Positions 48,401 through 55,362 of a stretch of DNA of 55,362 nucleotides are shown here, in pieces (the first letter of the stretch is position 1; each line of letters starts with the position of its first letter). Source of the DNA: a virus; IMG/VR virus record IMGVR_UViG_3300030329_004008, positions 1 to 55,362 of that record; one strand, written 5' to 3'. The notes under the pieces were generated by a model. It was not told the DNA's origin, did no database searches, and saw nothing but the letters and a program-made list of their open reading frames with translations. The translations under genes and the position numbers were made by a program.

Positions 48401-48875
48401 TAGATCCATCAGCACTAGTCCATGCCTCTGTAAATCTTAGATATCTTTTTAAAGTTCCAATAGGTAGCTTATATAGTAATAGCTTTCTCTGTTGAGTATC
48501 TTTATTGATCGCTATTACTTTCTTCTTGAGCATAGGGGCTAAGCTAATAGCATCAGCATGTAATTCTTCGACAATTGGCAGTGCTAAATGCTGGTTAGCT
48601 TCGATAAGCATCCTTATCTTATTAGCTATTTGTTCACGCTCTGGAAGAGATCCCATAATCTTATTTATAGCTTTAGCACGAGATTCTTTATTTCCAAAAG
48701 ATAGCTTACTTCCAATTTTAATGATGGCTTTTGCTATCTTACTATTAGCATATCTAGGATGCTCTGGATCAGCTTCTATAGAGCTATCTACATATTGTTC
48801 AGTTTGTAATTCAAAGCTCTTAGCTTCTGTCTCTATAGCGTTTAATGCTCTAGTGGCTATGTTGCATTTATCCAT
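45489..48875 (-). CDS. Large internal virion/polyvalent-associated protein, 1128 aa
   Basis: The ATG at 48875 is used; it has AAAGGAA 6 nt upstream and overlaps the giant gene's stop (TAATG), unlike an upstream TTG. The chain is helical throughout. Segments such as NNLTAALITAMSM and MLSGPTSAIRQAFGNIEKVV are typical of large helical domains in phage internal proteins and polyvalent proteins. Near the C-terminus there is a hydrophobic region (about 1005-1065, LIEGLMQSMYVLPVLPDVAR, then AFYLLGARNLGG). It is the last leftward gene and probably enters the host with the giant protein. No enzymatic motif. Confidence 0.72.
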   Translation of the reverse strand: MDKCNIATRALNAIETEAKSFELQTEQYVDSSIEADPEHPRYANSKIAKAIIKIGSKLSFGNKESRAKAINKIMGSLPEREQIANKIRMLIEANQHLALPIVEELHADAISLAPMLKKKVIAINKDTQQRKLLLYKLPIGTLKRYLRFTEAWTSADGSRWDNLWYRGVRLGWGVTRKLRFTENSGAYHKVWKATQDFADNIAGHIHKFMNPTDESIGMTRIMNSVEGVYDHADIDGDLRSAWEAAGFYGGRTKEQGAQRIVELFTWMMHGRVEYVDDKRAAKMTKEKPGRPSRLVYEHGAGWYINQWWAPTSESYDSGDVIFGWQNPVPLRYDPNIHGTVKDNKMTDQKGRLRYDTLDMIMNMPPLTSTMLAQLDQYVQEARVIMDQAFEHFKSQSEESFLRVLNALRTHFPGKSVEQLKRAIVDGKLHDEQGNIIWSHEDISRLAMLENEFTKWSLEQPFKPMMGDMATYKKFYFPYIYMPEKFVFIIEDAIDSMEYALSQIQDAKTAVTGDELVKLEAQEDALKTSIANQKAMKEELLETDEDALDGDKMVTRTRAKHFKHVSNAFDVLKSRTDRGVFRSYLEHTARNIERNNLTAALITAMSMTDMPGVSDAFSSLYKATMGRKDARSLMFGMDLSDQNINPRMVRGLKIYRKFLNLMLSGPTSAIRQAFGNIEKVVKSGLGSFLDASKYYTQNKDALSPMLEESGVTLFNEFFTNSIVKELEAMEMERDNINKMVAEYLSYFDRRNKGTSIKNAENILKKNLTKLWGVKLKWENVLDQEEASQFDAKLRQEKIQRITNKITNFAINNEAILRDMVRENPSMLILAKRGEDIVRNIRKHFGRAGIMSDMEQHIRSISFILGVQNAQKAGEIPSGNMWELTGRDRDLAIYYGRLATNMQFDFSMSRQGVGEAYRGALGSLFSQFSVWKSQKAASDVELWKNALDAVNADNKLSATIKLMFRDIWRNNDVLANSKPEVLRLKRWFLTHFLIEGLMQSMYVLPVLPDVARSAFYLLGARNLGGAGSPIAALIWLPILAAIAMSDDIDDPWDDAKDLERLIAYHIRSLPGAGVGAGFLYDAFALFALIAGNEEDAAKYKAKGMLGYLWPEPVTGAIIKESPALMKKIAN

Positions 48876-51800
48876 TAACAATTCCTTTTAAGGATTCTTG
48901 AAAGAGGATCATATGCAACTCTACGAGCTGATTCACTACGTCCTTCAATATCCTTAATCTTTTTATTATATAATTTTAAATACTTGCTCATTAATACAGG
49001 ATCTAACACTGTAAGGTCTGGCTCTGAAGATACTGGAGGCAGATTATTGCGTTGTACTGTGTACATTAGCTTGCCTTGTTGATCCAATTGGGCGAACCCT
49101 CTTAAGAATGCAATAGTTGCTGAGAATTGTCCTAAAGGTCCCATCTCCATATAAGCAGCTCCCCACCAAGAGGTAAATCTAATGAGATCTGGATTATAAT
49201 CCCAAGATACAGCTTCATTATTTTCAGCTATACGCTCCATTATAGATGCATATCCTTCTCCAGTTAGATTCTCACCTTCTCCCTTCGAGTTCCACATTTG
49301 ATTAGCATAAGATGTGCCATCTGCAATACTTTGCTCTAGATCTTTATCAGTAATCTCTTCTCCAGTCAATTCTCTATGATATATGCGCTCATTATCCATT
49401 GCTTCTTGCATTAAAGTATCTATATCTTCTTCAAGATCTGCCATAGATTGCAAGTGCACTGTATTATACACATCCTGCTCATACTCAACTGGGGAGATTT
49501 TATTAGGCTCAGCTAAAGATGCGATACCAGTTCTCTCATCTCCATACCACTGTCTAGCAAATTCTACTGTCACCTCTTCTAATGGAGATAATGTATCATT
49601 AAATTCTACTGAGCTTACTAGACCACTTAGAGCTTCATTTCCATCATACTTATCCATTAAATATCCTTGACGATCATTAATATAGTCTAATAGTTTCTTG
49701 CTTTCCTTTAATAATGATGTAACTGAATGACTATGATCAAAGCCTCTACCTCTACGGATAGTTCTAGTTAATGCACTTATTGATATAATGGGCTTTATTA
49801 AGTCCATATATTCAGTATTATTTTCATTTATTTCAGATTTCCAGTTACCATTTTCATCTGCGATATAGAACAACCTAGATATAAGTTTATCTCTGGAATA
49901 GTTCCATTCAGATAATAACAAATGCTTATGGTTATCTACCGCAGCCTGCAACCAGATTCGTAACTGCTCTTCCATTGTCATTGAATCGTTCATCTCAGGA
50001 AACAATACTTGATCCAGGAGCTTATGAACCTTAATCTGATTGCCATCATTAAGTTTAATTCCATTGAAATTGTGGTTTAGCTGTCCTAATACATTTTGTA
50101 ATGCAGCTATTTGCCCTACAGATCTTTTCCCTACCTGGAACATTTGTGTTAACAATCTAACATTTTCTGCCTTAGAAAGGTCTATCTCTCTAGCCATGCT
50201 TGGAAGTGAAATAGCTTTCATTCTATTAGCAGCCTCTGCATCTAGTAAAAACTGCTGAATACTAGTAGCTAGATCATCGGGAATAAATTCAACCTGTATT
50301 GCATCACCGTCATAGTCACCTTCAAGTAACTTAATAGAGACATTATCTGAAACAATTGCTTGCCCTCCTCTATTATGCAATGCCTTAACTCTTAATACTC
50401 TCGCACCTCCTACGTATGGAACTGGCGACCTGTGTATCAATGTCAAAATCTTTGTGTTCTCAAGCCACTTGTTTATTGCATTTAGACTAAGCTTTTTAGC
50501 CTCATTAACAGTTCCACCATTCTCTTTTGCATAAGCAACATATACTTGATGAGCATTTGTAGCAGCTAATGTGATTTCATCATCATTATGTGTATTGAAA
50601 TAATCTGGAGCAAGATCTACATATGTACCTTTACCATTATTAAGAGATAATGCAGGGGTTATGACCTGTGTTCTTAAAATCTTATTTAACATACCCATAG
50701 CATCAGCATGCATTCCTAATCCTAGCTTAAACTTCTCTAATAATGCAGTGGTCATTGCATGTGGAGAATCTGAATGCACACTCTGTGCAAACTTGAGTAA
50801 GGTAGATGCATTAAATGTATTAGATCCAGTCAGTGTAAATATGCTCTTTAATCGCTCCTTAATTCTTGGCATCATAAAGCCTTTCAAATCATTTACCAGG
50901 TCTGTATCATGAACATAGTTAGTCCATTGCATTCCGAATGTTGCGGTCTTCTTTGGCTCGTGATACTTTATAAGCCCTATTTCCTCACCTGCAATATCAA
51001 TAATCTCTCCAGATTTATAGTTCGATATCTTAGCCTCATCATCTGTCATAAGTATATCAACTTCATTCCTGCCTTCTGCAGTTACTTGATATATCCTGCC
51101 ATTGTCGTCAACTTCTGCTAATAGCTGCCTATTACCATCTTTCCCTATCTTGATAATTTTCATTCCAGCTTCAGGTTCAAACATTTCATGCTTAACAGCA
51201 AGAGATAGATCTGCCTTCCATATAACTGTCTTGAATAGCCTCATTAAAGGATTGCTTCCAAATGCTTCGTGCATATCATTCGTAAATGTACTGCTAATAA
51301 TGGATGCACCATCAGTACGATTCTTATTGCCCATACCAGCTATTATATCCATCATATTTCCTTCATTGCCATTACGGTCAACAAATACTATCTGATTTCT
51401 TTCAGCTTCATTAGTAGCTATTTGCACAGCTTTTGCACCTCTCATAAGAGGGGAAGTGAATACTGGCGTAGTAGCAATCTTGATACGTCTAAATAATTCT
51501 GCACCATTATTAATCATATTTGCTGGCATCAATCTTCTCATCATTTCATATCTAGCAATCTCTCCAGCTAGCCATTTCTGTGAGTATCTTGCCTTGCTTC
51601 TTACATGGTTACCATCCTTGTCAATTCTGTAACCCATAAAGTTAAGCATCTGATCTTCTGTTATAAAGCCACCTACCACTTGAGCTTTCCAATATGCTTT
51701 AATTTGATTTTCATTTCTAGCGATAGACATATGGCGATCTAATATAGGAGCAAACATCATATGCCCAGAATCTCCTCTGGTAGACATAAGAGCTAATCCG

Positions 51801-54800
51801 TGAATTACACCTTGTCTGTCTTCATAAGTAAAGTTATTTAATGCATACACTTGCAACTGCTTAATCTGATCATCAGACAGAACATCTACAAACTTATCGG
51901 TAAATGCCTTGCCATATTTTGTCACTATTTCATATATATCTTTTAGGTTCAAGAATACAGGCTTTTGCATTCCCCACTTCTTATCAGCTTTGGTAGCTTC
52001 ATATATTAAATTCTGATCTCTAGTAGAGTTTGACTTTTCTGTAAAATTACTTTTATTCCTTTTTATTACAAGCTCTCCAGAAGTTCGGTATTCTAAGTTC
52101 CTTCTCCTAGGAGTGATACCAGATGCAGGATTTACAGTAACAGTAGAAGCAGTACGCACAAAGAACTGTTTAATCCTTCTTCTTTCTATAGATCCTGAAG
52201 GAAAATCTGAGTACCTATACCCTGTAGCTACTTGCAAAGGACCTTCACCCCATGCGTCAAAAGCTTCTTGAGGAGTAAGGGTTGGTTGATTTAAGAATTG
52301 CAATACAGAACTCAGTAATGATATCATCTTATTGTGAGGTATATTAATTCCCAGTTCCCTCATGAAGGTATATTCAGTACTAACTCCATGCTTAGCTCTT
52401 ATATCATTATCATTTCCAGGGATAAAGCTTAAATCTTCTTCAACAGCAGCATATATCTCATCAAATGCATCATTGAACTCTTCTCTTGTAGCATAAACAT
52501 CATTCATCGCATGCATTCTTTTTACTATCTTGCCAATCTGAACATGCTGATTAGCCCATACATCAAAAATAGCAGCCATATCAAATGGTATCTCTTCAGC
52601 TAATTTTGCTATATATTTTTTGATATTAAAAGACTTGCCCAGCTTTGTCTGCATTGCATTTAATGCATTGTCAAATATTCTTAAAGCTTGATTCCCAGCC
52701 TCAGTTCCAGGCTCTATCTGTTGATAGTCTATCTGTCCAAGAGACATCTCCTCTGCTGGAATTGTATAATGCATTCTCTGAGGACCTTTGTCTGTTGGGA
52801 TGAAGCGATTGTAATCCCATATATCTTTAAATCTACTATAACTTAATTTAGCTCTAAATGGATCTTCATAATGAGCAAGCTGGACTTGATACCTATTTCC
52901 ATCAGAGCCTACAAAGTCATGCATAATTGGATTCTCTCTTCCCTGAGCCTCTGGGCCAGAAAAGAAGTCCACTAACATAGCTTCGGTGCCAGTCTTAATT
53001 TCTGTCTCTGATATAATATTACCAGCATCATTCATCTTATAATCAAGCTTATAAGTGCCAACAATCTCGTTCTTTGCATTTCTTACATTGTAAGATATAA
53101 TTTTCTTCCCATCTTTTCTGCGCTTAATGTCAGATACTTTATGCCCAGATGGAGGTACAAGGAATGTATCTGTACTAGCTCCTCCTGGTAAGCTAAATGA
53201 ATAAGCCTCGATAGCTCCTTTGAAATGCTTTTTAATTAAGGATATTGCTGATTCTCTAGTTCCTATATTGACAAAATCAAGATCATGCACTACAGAATCC
53301 TTAGGTCTATAGACTGAGCCTTGGGTAGAATAAGCAATACTTCCTGTCAATATAATATCATCTGCAGTACCGATCTTAGTCATAATATCTTTTGCGATCG
53401 GATTCATATCAAAAGCTTCCTGAAAATCTATTAGAACATATCCAGGTTTCTTAGTAGTTGCTACGAAACTTTCATGCTTAAAGGTATTGTCTACAATCTT
53501 GTTAATAGCGGGCTGTATAACGCTCCAATTTGCTCCAGTAAGACTATCTAATACCTTCTGAACAAATACCTTAATACGTTTTAATAAGCTATCGCTAACG
53601 TTTAATTCCTTAGCAAGTCTTTCACTAAAGCCAGACTGTAATAGGTCTTGGAATATTTCCTTAGTAGCTAATCTTAATGCAATCCTACCATTGATATCTG
53701 GATTGTCTTTATATATCTGCTCAATTGCATTCTTATACCTATCAGTGTCCTTTACCGCTTCTCTTATATCGTAAAAATCTTGTGAATAACTAAGCATTTC
53801 TGACAATGCATCTGCCATCACCTTAGATACGTGATTTATATCATGCCTATTTAGATCAACTCTCTTGTTAGCTAGATTTACAAACAGCTCCTGTACGTCA
53901 TTGACTTCAAATCCATAATCAATTAAGAAATTTAACAATCTACTTTGAGGAGAATCATCTTCAAAGCGAGTTAATGGAGTAAATGAAAACTCAAATCCCA
54001 TCTTCTTCCAGAAGTCAATAGAATCTGGATGAGCTATAATATTTATTATCTGCTCACCCCTACCTACCATTACCTCCTTGATTGATTCAAAAAATCTAGT
54101 CCCCAAGCCTTTGCCTCTAAGGTTTTCTGGCACTACAATATTACCAATACGTGACTTGTCAGTGGGATGAGGAGTCCATTTAAGTCCATATTTTTTAACA
54201 AGTTGGTTTAATAGTATCGTAGAAGCAGCTTCATGTTGAGCTCCTTTACGCTTATAAGCCTCTACTGCAATCTCTTCACCAACTTGAAATAGCTGATCAC
54301 CTTCTACAAATTTCTGTGCAATATATTGAGAGGGCCTTCCAAATACTTTCTTGACATGAGCCCAGAACTTGCGAAGGAAATTTTTAACTCTAGCTTTTAA
54401 GCTGCCAGGAGCGTCCTTTAATGCATTAGCATAGTATTCTCCAACATATTGAGTTAACTGCTCCTCAGTCTTCATATCCTGTAATGCTTTTTCAATAAGA
54501 GGATGACCTCTCAATGCTTTAACTAGTATATGAAAATACTCGTGCGGAGCTGTATCTACAGTAGCCTTTCCTTTAGCCCACTCTGCAATAGTATTGAATG
54601 CACGCCCTGCCTGCTCTTCTCCTGAGAGATGGTCAATTATTTGATCTACCTCTTTCCCTGCTATGTTAGGGAAGTCTTCTCTTAGCTTAGCTTTAACCCT
54701 ATCAGCCCATTCCTGTGCATCATCCGCTAAAGGAAGTTTAGTTTCTTTAATGGCTTGATAATCAATGCCCCAATCATGTTTATCCTTCAAGTCTTCAAGG

Positions 54801-55362
54801 TATGCTCTATTTTTTGCAGAACTAATTGACTCTTCCATTAAAGGGGTTGGATTATCTCTAATAAGGTCTAGAACATCTTCTTTAGTGTTTAGTAAGGAAA
54901 CATCCAACCCTCTACCTTGAGCAATTTCTTTTAAATCTTTAAGAGATCTATGCTGATTAGTCTCGATCCAATTCTCTTGACGTCTCTTTCTTTCTTGCCA
55001 TATAGCAGGATGCACACCTTCTGGCGCACCTAATGCATCAATTCTATCAGCTTCTGCCCTTTCAGCATCCATCTTGGCTGCTTCAGCTTCTTCCTCTTGC
55101 TGTGGAGCGGTAAGCTCTGTCTCTTCTCCAAAGATTCTAACCTGACCAGAAACATTAGGCTCTGTGTCTTCATATCCAGGAACCCCAAAGGCTTCTTGCT
55201 CATCTTTTTTCTGAAGCCTACGTACAAGGTCAGCCTTCCTTTCGCCCTTCTGCTGTTGAGGCATTTCACGAGTCTCTAGTAATGTATTCAGCTTTGGTAT
55301 AGTAAGCTTGTTATAATCTACAGGCTCTTCAGTTAGCTCGTCTGGATTTAAAAATCCTGGAG
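48875..55362 (-). CDS. Giant polyvalent virion protein with two-barrel RNA polymerase, C-terminal part (residues 663-2791 from base 55264)
   Basis: Continuation of the ORF that enters at base 1. Full-length residue positions (add 662 to the window ORF): metallopeptidase HEYFH (903-907); GNAT with NLRGKGLGTRFF (1043-1054); nucleotidyltransferase GSIAYSTQGS and HDLDF (1303-1326); double-psi barrel 1 DG in RTDGASIISS (1980-1981), then lysines in VIWKADLSLAVKHEMF (2012, 2020); barrel 2 DYDGD in LEGDYDGDAIQV (2312-2316; codons at 50303-50317), preceded by HRSPVPYVGGARVLRVKAL as in beta-prime subunits. This order and spacing fit a single-chain two-barrel RNA polymerase of the YonO/phi14:2 gp66 class. 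The stop is at 48875. Confidence 0.87.
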   Translation of the reverse strand, partial: PGFLNPDELTEEPVDYNKLTIPKLNTLLETREMPQQQKGERKADLVRRLQKKDEQEAFGVPGYEDTEPNVSGQVRIFGEETELTAPQQEEEAEAAKMDAERAEADRIDALGAPEGVHPAIWQERKRRQENWIETNQHRSLKDLKEIAQGRGLDVSLLNTKEDVLDLIRDNPTPLMEESISSAKNRAYLEDLKDKHDWGIDYQAIKETKLPLADDAQEWADRVKAKLREDFPNIAGKEVDQIIDHLSGEEQAGRAFNTIAEWAKGKATVDTAPHEYFHILVKALRGHPLIEKALQDMKTEEQLTQYVGEYYANALKDAPGSLKARVKNFLRKFWAHVKKVFGRPSQYIAQKFVEGDQLFQVGEEIAVEAYKRKGAQHEAASTILLNQLVKKYGLKWTPHPTDKSRIGNIVVPENLRGKGLGTRFFESIKEVMVGRGEQIINIIAHPDSIDFWKKMGFEFSFTPLTRFEDDSPQSRLLNFLIDYGFEVNDVQELFVNLANKRVDLNRHDINHVSKVMADALSEMLSYSQDFYDIREAVKDTDRYKNAIEQIYKDNPDINGRIALRLATKEIFQDLLQSGFSERLAKELNVSDSLLKRIKVFVQKVLDSLTGANWSVIQPAINKIVDNTFKHESFVATTKKPGYVLIDFQEAFDMNPIAKDIMTKIGTADDIILTGSIAYSTQGSVYRPKDSVVHDLDFVNIGTRESAISLIKKHFKGAIEAYSFSLPGGASTDTFLVPPSGHKVSDIKRRKDGKKIISYNVRNAKNEIVGTYKLDYKMNDAGNIISETEIKTGTEAMLVDFFSGPEAQGRENPIMHDFVGSDGNRYQVQLAHYEDPFRAKLSYSRFKDIWDYNRFIPTDKGPQRMHYTIPAEEMSLGQIDYQQIEPGTEAGNQALRIFDNALNAMQTKLGKSFNIKKYIAKLAEEIPFDMAAIFDVWANQHVQIGKIVKRMHAMNDVYATREEFNDAFDEIYAAVEEDLSFIPGNDNDIRAKHGVSTEYTFMRELGINIPHNKMISLLSSVLQFLNQPTLTPQEAFDAWGEGPLQVATGYRYSDFPSGSIERRRIKQFFVRTASTVTVNPASGITPRRRNLEYRTSGELVIKRNKSNFTEKSNSTRDQNLIYEATKADKKWGMQKPVFLNLKDIYEIVTKYGKAFTDKFVDVLSDDQIKQLQVYALNNFTYEDRQGVIHGLALMSTRGDSGHMMFAPILDRHMSIARNENQIKAYWKAQVVGGFITEDQMLNFMGYRIDKDGNHVRSKARYSQKWLAGEIARYEMMRRLMPANMINNGAELFRRIKIATTPVFTSPLMRGAKAVQIATNEAERNQIVFVDRNGNEGNMMDIIAGMGNKNRTDGASIISSTFTNDMHEAFGSNPLMRLFKTVIWKADLSLAVKHEMFEPEAGMKIIKIGKDGNRQLLAEVDDNGRIYQVTAEGRNEVDILMTDDEAKISNYKSGEIIDIAGEEIGLIKYHEPKKTATFGMQWTNYVHDTDLVNDLKGFMMPRIKERLKSIFTLTGSNTFNASTLLKFAQSVHSDSPHAMTTALLEKFKLGLGMHADAMGMLNKILRTQVITPALSLNNGKGTYVDLAPDYFNTHNDDEITLAATNAHQVYVAYAKENGGTVNEAKKLSLNAINKWLENTKILTLIHRSPVPYVGGARVLRVKALHNRGGQAIVSDNVSIKLLEGDYDGDAIQVEFIPDDLATSIQQFLLDAEAANRMKAISLPSMAREIDLSKAENVRLLTQMFQVGKRSVGQIAALQNVLGQLNHNFNGIKLNDGNQIKVHKLLDQVLFPEMNDSMTMEEQLRIWLQAAVDNHKHLLLSEWNYSRDKLISRLFYIADENGNWKSEINENNTEYMDLIKPIISISALTRTIRRGRGFDHSHSVTSLLKESKKLLDYINDRQGYLMDKYDGNEALSGLVSSVEFNDTLSPLEEVTVEFARQWYGDERTGIASLAEPNKISPVEYEQDVYNTVHLQSMADLEEDIDTLMQEAMDNERIYHRELTGEEITDKDLEQSIADGTSYANQMWNSKGEGENLTGEGYASIMERIAENNEAVSWDYNPDLIRFTSWWGAAYMEMGPLGQFSATIAFLRGFAQLDQQGKLMYTVQRNNLPPVSSEPDLTVLDPVLMSKYLKLYNKKIKDIEGRSESARRVAYDPLSRILKRNC
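55236..55362. repeat. Right copy of the 127-bp terminal direct repeat
   Basis: Identical to bases 1-127 except G at 55284 against T at 49. It encodes the linker between the N-terminal and catalytic parts of the giant protein (LTIPKLN-T/K-LLETREMPQQQ). Coding continues through it, so the contig ends are artificial. Confidence 0.9.

Noticed and set aside
1-55362. CRISPR array, integrase, lysogeny repressor cluster, DNA polymerase, single-subunit RNA polymerase
   Set aside because: I looked for repeat-spacer periodicity and for the motifs of these families in all long ORFs and found none. Divergent versions could be missed by eye.

Overview
The window is a complete, circularly assembled genome of a lytic-type podovirus-like tailed phage, about 36-38% G+C by eye. 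Bases 1-127 repeat at 55236-55362 with one mismatch, so the unit length is 55,235 bp. An open reading frame runs without interruption from one end of the contig into the other. There is a full head-tail morphogenesis set, large internal virion-type proteins and a lysis cluster. I see no integrase, no excisionase, no tRNA and no CRISPR array. The host is probably a gammaproteobacterium: two near-ideal CRP-type operators (TGTGA-N6-TCACA) sit in the control region and Shine-Dalgarno sites are of the AGGAG type. A marine or aquatic source is an inference from gene content.

Layout. A control region (about 31.3-32.25 kb) separates two divergent blocks. Leftward (minus strand), in transcription order: small membrane and acidic proteins, a small-terminase-like protein, accessory small ORFs, large terminase, portal, scaffold, major capsid protein, a decoration-type protein, adaptors and small beta-rich virion proteins, an S74-chaperoned fibre, a coiled-coil protein, a second fibre, holin, muralytic enzyme, metallophosphoesterase, a second membrane protein, tail nozzle (two genes), a second S74 spike, three internal or structural proteins, then (across the contig joint) a 2,791-residue giant protein and a 1,128-residue protein. 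Rightward (plus strand), 32.25-45.5 kb: many short early genes, a structured RNA candidate, then a replication and recombination module. That module holds a circularly permuted Sak4-like ATPase, an SSB-like protein, an AEP-type primase-helicase, a Gp157-like protein, a DUF932-like protein and a PD-(D/E)xK resolvase-like nuclease. The two blocks converge at 45489-45496 with overlapping stop codons.

Main points of interest. (1) The giant protein carries both signatures of a two-barrel (double-psi) RNA polymerase: DG followed by lysines, then DYDGD. The same chain holds an HEYFH metallopeptidase motif, a GNAT domain and a nucleotidyltransferase motif. This is the architecture of a polyvalent protein that enters the cell with the DNA, and it would explain why no other RNA polymerase gene is present. 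(2) The recombination ATPase has its Walker A at the C-terminus and strand 2 plus Walker B upstream of it: a natural circular permutation. (3) Two CRP-like operators, identical at 15 of 16 positions, frame the divergent control region and suggest that the phage reads host cAMP state. (4) A structured, pseudoknot-capable noncoding segment lies at 33111-33306. (5) A family of G-run/C-run hairpins punctuates the early region. Initiation at TTG or GTG is common (at least seven genes), and most genes overlap by ATGA, TTGA or TAATG, which suggests translational coupling.
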